Below, in pieces: positions 53,097 to 63,819 of a DNA stretch of 64,000 nucleotides. Below the pieces are notes generated by a model, which saw only the letters and a list, made by a program, of their open reading frames with translations, had not been told where the DNA came from and made no database searches. This DNA is from Neoaquamicrobium microcysteis. GTDB lineage: Bacteria > Pseudomonadota > Alphaproteobacteria > Rhizobiales > Rhizobiaceae. The stretch's first letter is position 1. Each line of letters starts with the position of its first letter. The DNA is taken from NCBI RefSeq assembly GCF_008180155.1, contig NZ_VSZS01000057.1:98844-162843 (forward strand). Direction: 5' to 3'. The translations under genes and the position numbers were made by a program.

Positions 53097-54806
53097 ATGG
53101 GAAACTTGGCGGTTGCGAGGGGTAACTCCCCGCAAATATGGGCGCTTGTCGCTTCCACCATGTGGCGAAGGCTGCGTGGCCGGCTGCGCGTGGGGCCTGT
53201 TTATCGCTGGCGTTTCACCGGGCGCACGCCCGAGCGCGTGCTGATCGCCCCGCCGGACCTGAGGCTCGCCGACCCCCAGATCGCGCAGGAAATCTACCAC
53301 GGGCGCTTTCCCTTCGCCGGCACCATGGTGGAGACCGAGGGCGGCTCGCCCTTCACCATGGAGGCGAGCAACCCGGCGTGGATTTCGTCCCTGCACGGCT
53401 TCCGCTGGCTGCGCCATATGCGCGCGGCCGAGACCGAGCTTGCAGCAGCCAATGCACGTGCGCTGGTCAGCGACTGGATCAGCCTGCACGGCCGCAGGAT
53501 CGGGACGGTCGCGTGGGACCCCGCGATCACCGCGCGCCGCGTGATCGCATGGCTCCAGCATTCGGGCGTCGTGCTCCAGGGCGCGGAGTTTCCGTTCTAT
53601 CGCGCCTTCCTGAAATCGCTGGCGATCCAGATCCGCTATCTGCGCGCGACCGCGCCCGAGATGCCCGACGGCGAGGAAAAGCTTCGGGCACGGATCGCGC
53701 TCGCCTTCGCCGCCCTGTCGCTGCCCGCCCCGCCATCCGCGCTGCGGGCGGCCTCGCGGCTCCTTTCGGCCGAGCTGGAGCATCAGATCCTGCCGGACGG
53801 GGGCCACATCTCACGCAACCCCGAGGCCGTGCTGGAGCTGCTGGCCGACCTGCTGCCTTTGCGCCAGACCTATTCGAACCAGGCCGAAGCGCCGCCGGAG
53901 GCGCTGATCGGCGCGGTGGAGCGCATGCTGCCGGCGCTGCGCTTCTTTCGCCATCAGGACGGCACGCTGGCGCGCTTCAACGGCATGGGCGCGACCAGCC
54001 ACGACCGGATCGCCGCGATCCTGCATCATGACGACACGGTGGGAGCGCCGCTGCTGCACGCGCCCTATTCGGGCTACGAGCGGCTGTCGATGGGCAATGT
54101 CACGCTGATCGCCGATACGGGCCCGCCGCCGCCGCCGGAAGTGTCGCATGTGGCGCAGGCGGGGTGCCTCTCCTTCGAGCTATCGTCCGGACGAACCCAT
54201 TTCGTGGTGAATTGCGGCGTCGACACCTACGGCGCGGAGGATTTCCGCCCGCTGTCGCGCGCCACCGCCGCGCATTCGACCGCGACGCTTAACGACACGT
54301 CCTCGGCCCGCTTCGCCTTGTCGCGCGGTTTCGGCAATTTGATCGGCGCACCGCTACTGGCCGGCCCGCGCGCCGTGCCGTGCAAGCGCATGGATTCGGC
54401 CGGCATCCAGTCCTTCGTCGCCCGTCACGATGGTTATCTGCCGCGCTTCGGCCTCTACCACGAACGCGAGATCGCGCTGAGCGCCGGTGGCGACATGCTG
54501 GAAGGCATCGACCGCATTTTCCGCAAGGCCGGCGAGGTGGCGAAGGCGGACGGCAACGACCGCGTCACCGTGCGTTTTCATCTTCACCCTGATGTCGGGT
54601 TGTTCGAGAACCGCCGCAACGAACTGGTTCTTGCAGCCGCCACGGGCGCCGAAAGGTGGGAGTTCTCCTGCGAGGAGATTGCCGGCGACGTCGAGGAATC
54701 GCTCTTCTTCGCGGGGCTCGGCGGCCCGCGGCGCAGCCACCAGATCGTCCTGTCGTTCCTCGCCTCCGAGCACCCGGAAATACACTGGCGCTTCCTGCGG
54801 ATCTGA
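53097..54806 (+). CDS. heparinase II/III family protein
   Basis: This 569-residue protein has an N-terminal alpha-helical toroid (about 60-320) and a C-terminal heparinase II/III beta-sandwich domain (about 330-550, with HFVVNCGVDTYG and HDGYLPRFGLYHER). No signal peptide is evident, which is odd for a polysaccharide lyase; this rhizobial type always sits beside purH in my memory and its substrate is unknown. GGAGG touches the ATG at 53097, so the TTG at 53106, with ideal spacing, may be the real start. Confidence 0.88.
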   Translation: MGNLAVARGNSPQIWALVASTMWRRLRGRLRVGPVYRWRFTGRTPERVLIAPPDLRLADPQIAQEIYHGRFPFAGTMVETEGGSPFTMEASNPAWISSLHGFRWLRHMRAAETELAAANARALVSDWISLHGRRIGTVAWDPAITARRVIAWLQHSGVVLQGAEFPFYRAFLKSLAIQIRYLRATAPEMPDGEEKLRARIALAFAALSLPAPPSALRAASRLLSAELEHQILPDGGHISRNPEAVLELLADLLPLRQTYSNQAEAPPEALIGAVERMLPALRFFRHQDGTLARFNGMGATSHDRIAAILHHDDTVGAPLLHAPYSGYERLSMGNVTLIADTGPPPPPEVSHVAQAGCLSFELSSGRTHFVVNCGVDTYGAEDFRPLSRATAAHSTATLNDTSSARFALSRGFGNLIGAPLLAGPRAVPCKRMDSAGIQSFVARHDGYLPRFGLYHEREIALSAGGDMLEGIDRIFRKAGEVAKADGNDRVTVRFHLHPDVGLFENRRNELVLAAATGAERWEFSCEEIAGDVEESLFFAGLGGPRRSHQIVLSFLASEHPEIHWRFLRI

Positions 54807-54884
54807 CACCTCGTCATTTGCTTTCGAGCCCCGCTGTGCTAGGGCGCGGCATCCTTCCCGCCGCCCTATGGAGCCTGTCCGCGC

Positions 54885-56501
54885 ATGGCCGTCGCCTCGA
54901 AGAACATTCCCGCCCCCGATCTGGTCAAAGCGCGCCGCGCGCTGCTGTCCGTCTCCGACAAGTCGGGGCTGATCGAGCTGGCGCGCGCGCTCGACGCAGC
55001 CGGCGTGGAACTGGTCTCGACGGGCGGCACAGCCAAGGCCATCGCGCAGGCGGGCATCGCGGTGAAGGACGTTTCGGACATCACCGGCTTCCCCGAAATC
55101 ATGGACGGCCGCGTCAAGACGCTGCATCCCACCGTGCATGGCGGGCTGCTCGCCATCCGAGACGACGCCGAGCACAGGGAAGCGATGGAAACGCACGGGA
55201 TCGGCGCGATCGACATCGCGGTCATCAACCTCTACCCGTTCGAGGAGGTAAGGGCCGGCGGCGGCGACTACGCCTCGATCGTCGAGAACATCGACATCGG
55301 CGGACCGGCCATGGTGCGGGCATCCGCCAAGAACCACGCCTATGTGGCGATCGTGACCGACCCCGCCGATTACGCCTGCCTGACCGAGACGCTGTCGCAG
55401 AACGACGGCGCGACGCCATACCGCTTTCGCCAGGAGCTTGCCGCCAAGGCCTATGCGCGCACGGCCGCCTACGACGCCGCGATCTCCGGCTGGTTCGCCG
55501 AGGCGCTGGACATCGAGGCCCCGACATGGCGCGCCTTCGGCGGCAGGCTGGAGAACGTCATGCGCTATGGCGAAAACCCGCACCAGAAGGCGGGCTTCTA
55601 CGTCAACGGCGACAGGCGGCCGGGCGTCGCCACCGCGCGCCAGCTGCAGGGCAAGCAGCTATCCTACAACAACGTCAACGACACCGACGCGGCCTTCGAG
55701 CTGGTGGGCGAGTTCGATGCCGGGCGGACCGCGGCCGTCGCGATCATCAAGCATGCCAACCCCTGCGGCGTGGCCGAGGGAGCGACGCTGAAGGACGCCT
55801 ATCTGAAGGCGCTGGCTTGCGACCCCGTATCTGCGTTCGGCGGCATCGTAGCGCTCAACCGCCTGCTCGATGCCGAGGCTGCGGAAGAGATCGTCAAGAC
55901 GTTCACCGAGGTCATCATCGCGCCGGACGCCTCGCCGGAGGCGGCCGAAATCGTCGCCGCCAAGAAGAATCTGCGCCTGCTGGTGACGGGCGGCCTGCCG
56001 GACCCGCGCGCCGGCGGCATGATGGCGAAGTCTGTGGCCGGCGGCCTGCTCGTGCAATCGCGCGACAACGCGGTGGTCGACGATCTCGACCTCAAAGTGG
56101 TGACGAAGCGCGCGCCGACCGACGCCGAGATGGCCGACCTGCGTTTTGCCTTCCGCGTGGCCAAGCATGTGAAGTCCAACGCCATTGTTTATGCGAAGAA
56201 GCTGGCCACCGTCGGCATCGGGGCAGGCCAGATGAGCCGCGTGGACTCGTCGCGCATCGCCGCGCGCAAGGCGCTCGACGCGACCGAGGCAGGGGGCCTG
56301 ACAGAATCCCTCGCCAAGGGCTCGGTGGTCGCGTCAGACGCATTCTTTCCCTTTGCCGACGGGCTTCTGGCCGCGGTGGAAGCAGGCGCCACGGCGGTTA
56401 TCCAGCCGGGTGGCTCGATGCGCGACGACGGGGTCGTCAAGGCTGCCGACGAGCACGGCATCGCCATGGTCTTCACCGGGGTGCGGCACTTCAGGCATTG
56501 A
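54885..56501 (+). CDS. purH: PurH, AICAR transformylase/IMP cyclohydrolase
   Basis: This 538-residue bifunctional enzyme carries out the last two steps of IMP synthesis. The N-terminal MGS-type cyclohydrolase domain (to about residue 200) has [10 protein letters not shown] and [14 protein letters not shown]. The transformylase domain has [11 protein letters not shown] with the catalytic Lys-His and ends [15 protein letters not shown]. Full length. It converges on the UMF1 gene with a 6-bp gap. Confidence 0.98.
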   Translation: MAVASKNIPAPDLVKARRALLSVSDKSGLIELARALDAAGVELVSTGGTAKAIAQAGIAVKDVSDITGFPEIMDGRVKTLHPTVHGGLLAIRDDAEHREAMETHGIGAIDIAVINLYPFEEVRAGGGDYASIVENIDIGGPAMVRASAKNHAYVAIVTDPADYACLTETLSQNDGATPYRFRQELAAKAYARTAAYDAAISGWFAEALDIEAPTWRAFGGRLENVMRYGENPHQKAGFYVNGDRRPGVATARQLQGKQLSYNNVNDTDAAFELVGEFDAGRTAAVAIIKHANPCGVAEGATLKDAYLKALACDPVSAFGGIVALNRLLDAEAAEEIVKTFTEVIIAPDASPEAAEIVAAKKNLRLLVTGGLPDPRAGGMMAKSVAGGLLVQSRDNAVVDDLDLKVVTKRAPTDAEMADLRFAFRVAKHVKSNAIVYAKKLATVGIGAGQMSRVDSSRIAARKALDATEAGGLTESLAKGSVVASDAFFPFADGLLAAVEAGATAVIQPGGSMRDDGVVKAADEHGIAMVFTGVRHFRH

Positions 56502-56507
56502 CGGCGA

Positions 56508-57899
56508 TCACGCCGCCACCGTCTCCTTGTGCCGGCTTTTGACCAGCGGCAGCAGCGCCAGCCCGATGGCGAACAGAACGATGATCGGCGTGACGCCTAG
56601 GCGCTGGGCGTCTTGCGGTGAGAGACCGAACGCCTCGGATGCGAAGAACGCCGTGGCGAAAGCTATGGAGAGCGGGCCGATGAAGGTGGTGGCCTTGCCC
56701 GAAAGCGCGTAGAGGCCGAAGGCTTCCGTCACCTTCTCGCGGTCCACCTGGTCGACCAGCAGCGTGCGGGACGCAGCCTGGATCGCGCCGCCGGCCGCGC
56801 CGATGAGCGCACCGGCCGTATAGAAGACGATGTCCGGCAGGCCCGATTGCCCTGCCGCGGCCGCGACCGAAACGAACAGCACCTCCGTCTGCGTGGTCGA
56901 GATCACCAGCAGGCAGCAGAACGCCAGGATGACGATCGACCAGCTGACCACGACCTTCGGCCCGTAGCGCTGGTCGGCCCGGCCGCCGAGCCAGCCGCCG
57001 AGGGCGCCGGTGATGTTTGCCAGAATGCCGAAGATGCCGATCTGAATGATCGACCAGCCCAGCACGCCCGCAGCATAGATGCCGCCGAAAGCGTAGAGCG
57101 CGTTCAGCGCATCGCGATAGAACATGCTCGACATCAGGAAGCCGAAATAGCTACGTTCGCCGGGCAGCCTGCGAAGCGTGCGGCCGAGTTCCGAAAGGCC
57201 CTTCCTGACAGCGCCGGTGACCGATGGCTTGCGCGCTATATCCGGCGTGAACAGGAACATCGGCAGCGCGAAGACCACGTACCAGATGGCGGTGAGCGGG
57301 CCGGACGCCCGGTCGCCCTCGCGCATTGCGGGATCGAGGCCGAAGAGCGGCTCGAAGCCAAGAAGCGTGCGGCCGGTTTCCGGCGAGGCGGACAGGAAGC
57401 CCAGCACGAGGATGAGCGTGATGAGACCGCCGATATAGCCCAGTCCCCAGGCCGAACCCGAAAGCCGCCCGAGTTCGGAACGCGGGACGAGCGTTGGCAT
57501 CATCGCGTTGTTGAAGACGGCCGCAAACTCCATGCCGAACACGGCGACCGCGATGGCGATGAGAACGAAGGTGATGTTGTCCATGCCGGGTACGGCAAAC
57601 CACAACATCCAGCAGCCGACCACGCCGATGATGGAGAAGATGGCAATCCACGGCTTGCGAGGACCGCTGGCGTCGGCGATGGCGCCCAGCACCGGCGAGG
57701 AGAGCGCGATCAGCAACCCGCCGATGCCGGTGGCGTAGCCCCACAATTCCTGCCCGCGCGCGGCGTCCGGCGCGACGGCCGCCGCGAAATAGGGCGCGAA
57801 CACGAAGGTGATGATGAGCGTGTGAAAGGGCTGCTGCGCCCAGTCGAACAGCATCCACCCCCAGATACCGCGGCGCGACGCGCGCTTTTCCTCGACCAT
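56508..57899 (-). CDS. MFS transporter, UMF1 (Atg22-like) family
   Basis: This 463-residue protein has twelve helices. The start [19 protein letters not shown] with FAPYF is the hallmark of the UMF1/Atg22 group, as is [13 protein letters not shown] in the helix 2-3 loop. Substrate unknown; fungal Atg22 exports amino acids from the vacuole. GGAGGGGG precedes the ATG. It lies 42 bp downstream of the NAD-GDH stop on the same strand, so they may share a transcript. Confidence 0.9.
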   Translation of the reverse strand: MVEEKRASRRGIWGWMLFDWAQQPFHTLIITFVFAPYFAAAVAPDAARGQELWGYATGIGGLLIALSSPVLGAIADASGPRKPWIAIFSIIGVVGCWMLWFAVPGMDNITFVLIAIAVAVFGMEFAAVFNNAMMPTLVPRSELGRLSGSAWGLGYIGGLITLILVLGFLSASPETGRTLLGFEPLFGLDPAMREGDRASGPLTAIWYVVFALPMFLFTPDIARKPSVTGAVRKGLSELGRTLRRLPGERSYFGFLMSSMFYRDALNALYAFGGIYAAGVLGWSIIQIGIFGILANITGALGGWLGGRADQRYGPKVVVSWSIVILAFCCLLVISTTQTEVLFVSVAAAAGQSGLPDIVFYTAGALIGAAGGAIQAASRTLLVDQVDREKVTEAFGLYALSGKATTFIGPLSIAFATAFFASEAFGLSPQDAQRLGVTPIIVLFAIGLALLPLVKSRHKETVAA

Positions 57900-57941
57900 G
57901 ACCCCCTCCGCTCAACCTTGTCGATGCGCCGCCCGTCGGCC

Positions 57942-60900
57942 TCAGCTCAGATCGGACATCAGGCCGGATGCCACCGTCAAGCGCGAAACGGTGAGTTCCC
58001 CACCCTCCGTCAGCGCCTGTAGCCGGTCCCTGGCGCGCGCGACCTTGTCGCCGCCGGCCTCAAGCCACGCCGCCACCGGATCGGCCTGCTTGCCGTAGGC
58101 AGAAAGCGCAGCGATCGCCATGCCACGCCGCGCCTCGCTGATGGTCTCCGTTGCCCGCGAGAGCGCCAGCCCGTCATAATAGTCCGTCGGCTGGATCGAG
58201 CGTGCGGCATCCGAGATGCGGCCGATGCGGAAGGCGTCGGTAATGGCGAAGAAAGCGCGCGCGGCATCGACCAGCGCCGCCTTCGCCTCCTCGGCCACGC
58301 CTGCGATGTCCGGGATCAGTTCGGCAACCGAGAGGAAGGAAACGCGCTGTGCCAGCACTTCCGGCGCGCCCGTCTTGAACAGCTCGTGCGTGCGCTCTTC
58401 CAGCCGCTCGGCGGTGAAGGCCGGCAGCATCGTTCCGATGCGGCCCTCGAGCGCCTTGCGGGCAGCCCTCAGGCTGGAGATGCGCGCACCCAGCGGCGCT
58501 GTGTTGTCGTCATTCTTGAGGAACCACGCGGTCGCCGAATGAACCAGCCTGCCGACAGACTGGTAGAGGTCGAGCTGCACATCGCCATCGACCTTGTTGT
58601 CGAGCGCGTCGATCTCGGCATAGAGCGCGGGAAGCTCGAAGCCATCGCGCACCACGGTGTAGGCAGCCACAACTTCGGCTGCCGCGCAGCCGGTCAAATC
58701 CTGCATGCGCGTGATGAAGGACGGGCCGCCGCGATTGATCGCATCGTTTCCGAGCACGGTCGCGACGATTTCGCGGCGCAGCCGGTGCGCTTCTATCTCG
58801 GCAGCGTATTTCTTCGCCATACGGCCGGGGAAATAGGCTTTGAGATCGGTATCGAAATGCGGGTCGTCGGGCAGGCCGCTCGCGACGATATCGTCGAACA
58901 GAACGATCTTGGCGTAGGCCAGAAGCACGCCGATCTCGGCCCGCGTCAGCGGTTCGCCACGCGCCTCGCGTTCGGCAATCGCCGCGCTTCCCGGCAGCAC
59001 CTCGACCGCGCGGTCGAGCAGGCCGCGCCCTTCCAGCGCCTGCATGAAGCGCTCCTGATGAGGAAGATCGGCCAGCCCGCGCCGGCGCGTGAGCGAAAGT
59101 GACAGCGTCTGCTGGTAGTTGTTGGCCAGCACCAGCGCCGCGACCTCCTCGGTCATCTCGGCCAGCAGCTTGTTGCGGGCCGGACGGGAAAGCGAGCCTT
59201 TCCGCATGGCGGACGCCAGCGCGATCTTGATGTTGACCTCGACGTCGGACGAGTTGACGCCGGCCGAGTTGTCGATCGCGTCGGAATTGCAGCGCCCTCC
59301 GGCAAGGCCGTATTCGATGCGGGCGCGCTGGGTCATGCCGAGATTGGCGCCCTCGCCCACCACCTTGGCGCCGATCTGCGAACCGGTGATGCGGATCGCG
59401 TCGTTGGCGCGGTCGCCCACTTCCGCGTTGGCCTCGCCTGCGCCGCGCACATAGGTCCCTATGCCGCCGAACCAGAGCAGGTCTACATGCGCCTTCAGGA
59501 TAGCGTTCATGATCTCGGCGGGTGACGCCGTGGTCTTTTCCAGCCCGATCGCCTCGGCTGCCTGCGGCGTCAGCGTCACGGACTTGGACGAGCGCGGAAT
59601 GACCATGCCGCCTTCCGACAGCAGGGACTTGTCGTAGTCCTGCCAGTTGAGCTGGGGGTTGTCGAACAGCCGCTGGCGCTCGGCAAGGGACGACGCCTCG
59701 TCCGGCGTCGGGTCTATGAAGATGTCGCGGTGGTCGAACGCCGCCACCAGCCTGATGCAGGGCGACAGCAGCATGCCGTTGCCGAACACGTCGCCCGACA
59801 TGTCGCCCACGCCGACGACGGTGAAGGGCTCGGTCTGGATGTCGCGGTTCATCTCGCGGAAGTGGCGCTTGACCGCCTCCCACGCGCCGCGCGCGGTGAT
59901 GCCCATCTTCTTGTGGTCGTAGCCGGCCGAGCCGCCCGACGCGAAGGCGTCGTCGAGCCAGAAGCCGTGATCCTGGCTGATGGCATTTGCGGTGTCGGAG
60001 AAGGTCGCCGTTCCCTTGTCGGCCGCGACCACGAAATAGGGGTCGTCCACGTCACGCCGGATGACGCCTGCGGGGGGGACGACCTTGTCGCCGTCCAGAT
60101 TGTCGGTGATCGACAGCATGGAGGAGATGAAGTTGATGTAGGCCTTGCGACCGGCCTCGAAAATCTCGCTGCGGCTGCCGCCGGCCGGAAGCAGGCGCGG
60201 ATAGAAGCCGCCCTTTGCACCCACCGGCACGATCACCGCGTTCTTGACCTGCTGGGCCTTGACGAGGCCGAGCACCTCGGTGCGGTAGTCCTGCGCGCGA
60301 TCCGACCAGCGCAGACCGCCGCGCGCCACCGCGCCGAAGCGAAGGTGAACGCCTTCGACCTCCGGCCCGTAGACGAAAATCTCTCGCCACGGACGCGGTT
60401 CAGGCAGGCCGGTGACGGCGCGCGAATCGAGCTTGATCGCCAGCGAACGGGGTTTGTCGGTCTCGACAGCGTAGTAGTTGGTGCGCAACGAGGAATCGAT
60501 CAGGTTCTGGTAGCGGCGCAGGATCGTGTCGTCGTCGAGATTGGGAACCTCGTCCAGCGCGTCCTTGATGGCCGCCTTGAGATGCGTGGCCGTGACCTCG
60601 CCTTCCTTGCGCGCGGCCGGATCGAAGCGCGCGGCGAAAAGCTGGAACAGGGCGCGGGCGATGTCGGGGTAGCGGTTGAGAACGGCAGCGATGAAATCCT
60701 GGCTCTGCGGAATGCCCGCCTGCTGGAGATAGCGGCCGTAAGCGCGAAGAAGCTGGATCTGGCGCGCGCCGAGACCTGCCGTCTGCACGAGTGCTGCGTA
60801 GCCGTCATTGTCGGTCTCGCCGCGCCATGCCGACAGGAAAACCTCTTCCAGCAGAGCGCCGCCGTCTGACAGGTCGATCGGCTGGCCAAAGCCGTTCACC

Positions 60901-62708
60901 AGCTCCATGTCGTGGACGAACACGGCACCGGCGCCTTCCTCGCCCTCGATCTCGAAGGTGCGTTCGCTGATGACGCGGAAGCCCATGTTTTCAAGCAGCG
61001 GCACACGGCGCGACAGCGCAACGGGCTGACCGTGATGATAGATCTTCAGCGCCGCGCCGGACGGGTCGTGGTCCTGCAAATGATAGAAGTCGATGGCGAT
61101 CGGATTGTCGGCGCTGATCCCGGCGATGTGCCCGGCATCGCGCAGCGCGGTCTCCGGCGTGAACGAGTTGCGGTAGCTCTGTGGCAGGCGCTGGGCGACA
61201 GCCACCAGCGCGGGAGCTGCCTGCGCGTCGGATGCGGCCTCGCGCAGCGCGTCGTCCCATGTGCGAACGATGGAGCGCAGGCCCGCCTCCAGTGCGGCCG
61301 TCTCGACGCGCGGCGTCTTGCCATCGGAACGGCCGATGATGAAGTGGACGCGCGCGAGGCTGCCCTCCGGAAACGCCGGATAGTAGGCCGACAGGCGACC
61401 ATCGAACACAGTTTTCAGGAAGGCGCCGATGCGCTCGCGCACGTTGGAATCGTAACGGTCGCGCGGCACGAAGACGATGACCGAGACGAAACGGTCGAAC
61501 TGGTCTACGCGAAACAGCACGCGCACGCGCGGGCGCTCGCCCAGCGCCAGAATGGCTTCGGCGTGCTTTCGCAGGATCGGCACGCTGATCTGGAATAGCT
61601 CGTCGCGCGGATAGGATTCCAGCACGTTGATGAGCGCCTTGCCGGAATGGTCGTTCGGGTCGAAGCCCGACTTGGCGATCACCGCATTGGCCTTGGAACG
61701 CAGATACGGGATCTTCATCACCGAGCGCGTGTAGGCGGTGGAGGTGAACAGGCCGACGATGCGCAGCTCGCCTGTCAGCCGGCCCTTGGCGTCGAAGGTC
61801 TTGACGCCGACATAGTCGAGATAGATGCGCCGGTGCACCACCGACTTGGCATTGGCCTTGGTGACGATCAGCGGGTCGGGACCGTGCAGGAAAGCGCGGA
61901 TTTCGGGCGTCGTCGTCACCGGCTCGGTACCACGTCGCAACACCTTCACGTCCGGATCGGAGAGGATGCCGAGCCCGGCCTTGCGCGTGCGCTCCAGCGT
62001 GCCGCTCTGCTCGCCGCCGGTATATTTGAACTCGCGCATGCCAAGGAAGGTGAAGTTGTCGTCGCGCAGCCATTCGAGGAATGCGATGGCTTCGGTGACC
62101 TCGCCCTTGTCGAGCTGGATCGGTGCGAAGCGGAAATCGTGGATCGCCTCGTCCAGCCGCGCCAGCATCGGCTTCCAGTCGGCCACCGCGGCGCGCACCT
62201 GCGCCACCACGTGGCTGAGCCGTGCCTTCAGGGCCTTGGCAGCCTCCGGACCGAGCCGGCCGACATGGACATGGATGAGGCTGACGCGGTCGGCCTGTGG
62301 ATCGGATTTGCCGGCGGAGCCGTCGCCGAAGAGTTCCGCCACGCCCGTCTTGTCGTGCTTGACGAGAATGACGGGGTGCAGGACCAGCGACGCCTCGCCC
62401 GCGCTGTCGGCGATCTCGCCGGTGATCGAATCGAACAGGAACGGCATGTTGTCGTTTACGACGGTGATGGCCGTGACCGGCCGCCCGTGCAGCACCAGCG
62501 CCGGGTCTTCGTCGATGGCGATGACGCTGTCGCCGCGCTTGTGGCTCTTCAGCGCCGCATGGGCGAACTGGACCGCCTTGTTGAACGACGACGCCTCGTA
62601 GTCGGCTATGTCTTCGGCAGGCGCGCGCGCTTTGAGGAAGGCTGCAAGCTTTTCCACCTCCGCCGCGTTCGATTTGCCGGCGGTTGGCTTCTTCTTGGCC
62701 GCAGCCAT
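57942..62708 (-). CDS. NAD-specific glutamate dehydrogenase, large 180-kDa type
   Basis: This 1588-residue protein belongs to the large NAD-GDH class that deaminates glutamate to 2-oxoglutarate. Regulatory N-terminal ACT-like regions run to about residue 700. The catalytic centre has GAVARGGLRWSDRAQDYRTE and VPVGAKGGFYPR, each with the conserved Lys or Arg, then the dinucleotide domain with VGVGDMSGDVFGNGML. ATG 62708 follows GGAGAGGG and begins MAAAKKKPTAGK. It is the longest gene in the window. It is divergent from the AhpD-like gene. Confidence 0.96.
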   Translation of the reverse strand: MAAAKKKPTAGKSNAAEVEKLAAFLKARAPAEDIADYEASSFNKAVQFAHAALKSHKRGDSVIAIDEDPALVLHGRPVTAITVVNDNMPFLFDSITGEIADSAGEASLVLHPVILVKHDKTGVAELFGDGSAGKSDPQADRVSLIHVHVGRLGPEAAKALKARLSHVVAQVRAAVADWKPMLARLDEAIHDFRFAPIQLDKGEVTEAIAFLEWLRDDNFTFLGMREFKYTGGEQSGTLERTRKAGLGILSDPDVKVLRRGTEPVTTTPEIRAFLHGPDPLIVTKANAKSVVHRRIYLDYVGVKTFDAKGRLTGELRIVGLFTSTAYTRSVMKIPYLRSKANAVIAKSGFDPNDHSGKALINVLESYPRDELFQISVPILRKHAEAILALGERPRVRVLFRVDQFDRFVSVIVFVPRDRYDSNVRERIGAFLKTVFDGRLSAYYPAFPEGSLARVHFIIGRSDGKTPRVETAALEAGLRSIVRTWDDALREAASDAQAAPALVAVAQRLPQSYRNSFTPETALRDAGHIAGISADNPIAIDFYHLQDHDPSGAALKIYHHGQPVALSRRVPLLENMGFRVISERTFEIEGEEGAGAVFVHDMELVNGFGQPIDLSDGGALLEEVFLSAWRGETDNDGYAALVQTAGLGARQIQLLRAYGRYLQQAGIPQSQDFIAAVLNRYPDIARALFQLFAARFDPAARKEGEVTATHLKAAIKDALDEVPNLDDDTILRRYQNLIDSSLRTNYYAVETDKPRSLAIKLDSRAVTGLPEPRPWREIFVYGPEVEGVHLRFGAVARGGLRWSDRAQDYRTEVLGLVKAQQVKNAVIVPVGAKGGFYPRLLPAGGSRSEIFEAGRKAYINFISSMLSITDNLDGDKVVPPAGVIRRDVDDPYFVVAADKGTATFSDTANAISQDHGFWLDDAFASGGSAGYDHKKMGITARGAWEAVKRHFREMNRDIQTEPFTVVGVGDMSGDVFGNGMLLSPCIRLVAAFDHRDIFIDPTPDEASSLAERQRLFDNPQLNWQDYDKSLLSEGGMVIPRSSKSVTLTPQAAEAIGLEKTTASPAEIMNAILKAHVDLLWFGGIGTYVRGAGEANAEVGDRANDAIRITGSQIGAKVVGEGANLGMTQRARIEYGLAGGRCNSDAIDNSAGVNSSDVEVNIKIALASAMRKGSLSRPARNKLLAEMTEEVAALVLANNYQQTLSLSLTRRRGLADLPHQERFMQALEGRGLLDRAVEVLPGSAAIAEREARGEPLTRAEIGVLLAYAKIVLFDDIVASGLPDDPHFDTDLKAYFPGRMAKKYAAEIEAHRLRREIVATVLGNDAINRGGPSFITRMQDLTGCAAAEVVAAYTVVRDGFELPALYAEIDALDNKVDGDVQLDLYQSVGRLVHSATAWFLKNDDNTAPLGARISSLRAARKALEGRIGTMLPAFTAERLEERTHELFKTGAPEVLAQRVSFLSVAELIPDIAGVAEEAKAALVDAARAFFAITDAFRIGRISDAARSIQPTDYYDGLALSRATETISEARRGMAIAALSAYGKQADPVAAWLEAGGDKVARARDRLQALTEGGELTVSRLTVASGLMSDLS

Positions 62709-62830
62709 GGCGATTCCCTCTCCAATTTCCGTCTTTTGCTCTATCGTAGCAGACAAAAGCCTTTTGGCGACCGGCGAAACCGCCGAAACGGGCGCAATAT
62801 GCAGGGAACTGATGAAAGGGAGATGAAGCG

Positions 62831-63397
62831 ATGGGCGAACGGGTGACGGCACTGGATCTGGCGCCATCGGACGAGCTTTCCGATGCGACGAAGGCCTATT
62901 TCGCCAAGTGCGAAGAGAAGCTCGGCCTCGTCCCGAACGTGCTTCTGGCCTACGCCTTCGACGAGAAGAAGCTGCGCGCCTTCACCGACATGTACAACGA
63001 TCTGATGCTGGGCGATTCGGGATTGACCAAGCTCGAGCGCGAGATGATCGCGGTGGCCGTGTCGGCGGTGAACCACTGCTACTATTGCCTGACCGCACAT
63101 GGCGCTGCCGTGCGCCAGCTGTCTGGCGACCCGGCGCTGGGCGAACAGATGGCGATGAACTACCGCGCCGCCGACCTGAGCGCGAAGCAGAAGGCGATGC
63201 TGGACTTCGCCGTCAAGCTGACGGAACGGCCAGACACGATCGAGGAGAAGGACAGGCAGGGCCTTCGCGATGCCGGCTTCACCGATCGCGACATCTGGGA
63301 CATCGCCTCGACGGCGGCCTTCTTCAACATGTCAAACCGGGTTGCCGCAGCCGTCGATATGCGCCCCAACCCCGAATATCACGCGATGGCGCGGTAG
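62831..63397 (+). CDS. peroxidase-related AhpD-like protein (carboxymuconolactone decarboxylase family)
   Basis: This 188-residue helical protein has the AhpD active site NHCYYCLTAHG, with Cys-x-x-Cys and the following His, and the preceding Glu in LEREMIAVAV. It matches the uncharacterised peroxidase-related subgroup. It probably reduces peroxides or another substrate with thiols, partner unknown. GGGAG precedes the ATG. It is divergent from NAD-GDH. Confidence 0.92.
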   Translation: MGERVTALDLAPSDELSDATKAYFAKCEEKLGLVPNVLLAYAFDEKKLRAFTDMYNDLMLGDSGLTKLEREMIAVAVSAVNHCYYCLTAHGAAVRQLSGDPALGEQMAMNYRAADLSAKQKAMLDFAVKLTERPDTIEEKDRQGLRDAGFTDRDIWDIASTAAFFNMSNRVAAAVDMRPNPEYHAMAR

Positions 63398-63480
63398 CGC
63401 CTCGCAATGTTGATTTGCATGTTTCAGAGGACGCTAAAATAATTCTCCCGCTTTGCGTGGGCGGAGGCGAGGAGAAGATC

Positions 63481-63819
63481 ATGACGAAGTTTCTGTACGT
63501 CTATCACGGCTCCGGCAAGATCCCTGCGACCGAGGCTGAGCGCCACGAGATGATGAAGGCCTGGGACGCGTGGTTCGCGAGCCTCGGAGCGGACGTTCTC
63601 GACACCGGAAACCCGGTCGGCATGTCGAAGACAGTGATGCCCGGCGGCAAGGTCGAGAACAATGGCGGCGTAAATCCGACCGGTGGCTATTCCATCATCG
63701 AGGCGAAGGATATCGACGACGCTGCGAGGAAGGCCAAATCCTGCCCGATCCTGGCGGCAGGCAACGCGAATATCGAGATTGCACCCATTCTCGACATGAG
63801 GACGATGACCGCCGGCTGA
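63481..63819 (+). CDS. YCII-related domain protein
   Basis: This 112-residue protein has a dimeric alpha-beta barrel pattern of the YCII/DGPF type: MTKFLYVYHGSGKIPATEAE, then WFASLGADVLDTGNPVG, GGYSIIEAKDIDDA and a final IEIAPILDM. No catalytic role can be given. GAGGAG lies 8 bp before the ATG. It may be co-transcribed with the AhpD-like gene 83 bp upstream. Confidence 0.82.
   Translation: MTKFLYVYHGSGKIPATEAERHEMMKAWDAWFASLGADVLDTGNPVGMSKTVMPGGKVENNGGVNPTGGYSIIEAKDIDDAARKAKSCPILAAGNANIEIAPILDMRTMTAG

Noticed and set aside
54656..56542. Open frame of 628 codons overlapping purH in another frame
   Set aside because: It spans the end of the heparinase gene, the spacer and purH, which no real gene would do, and it is extremely Arg-rich.
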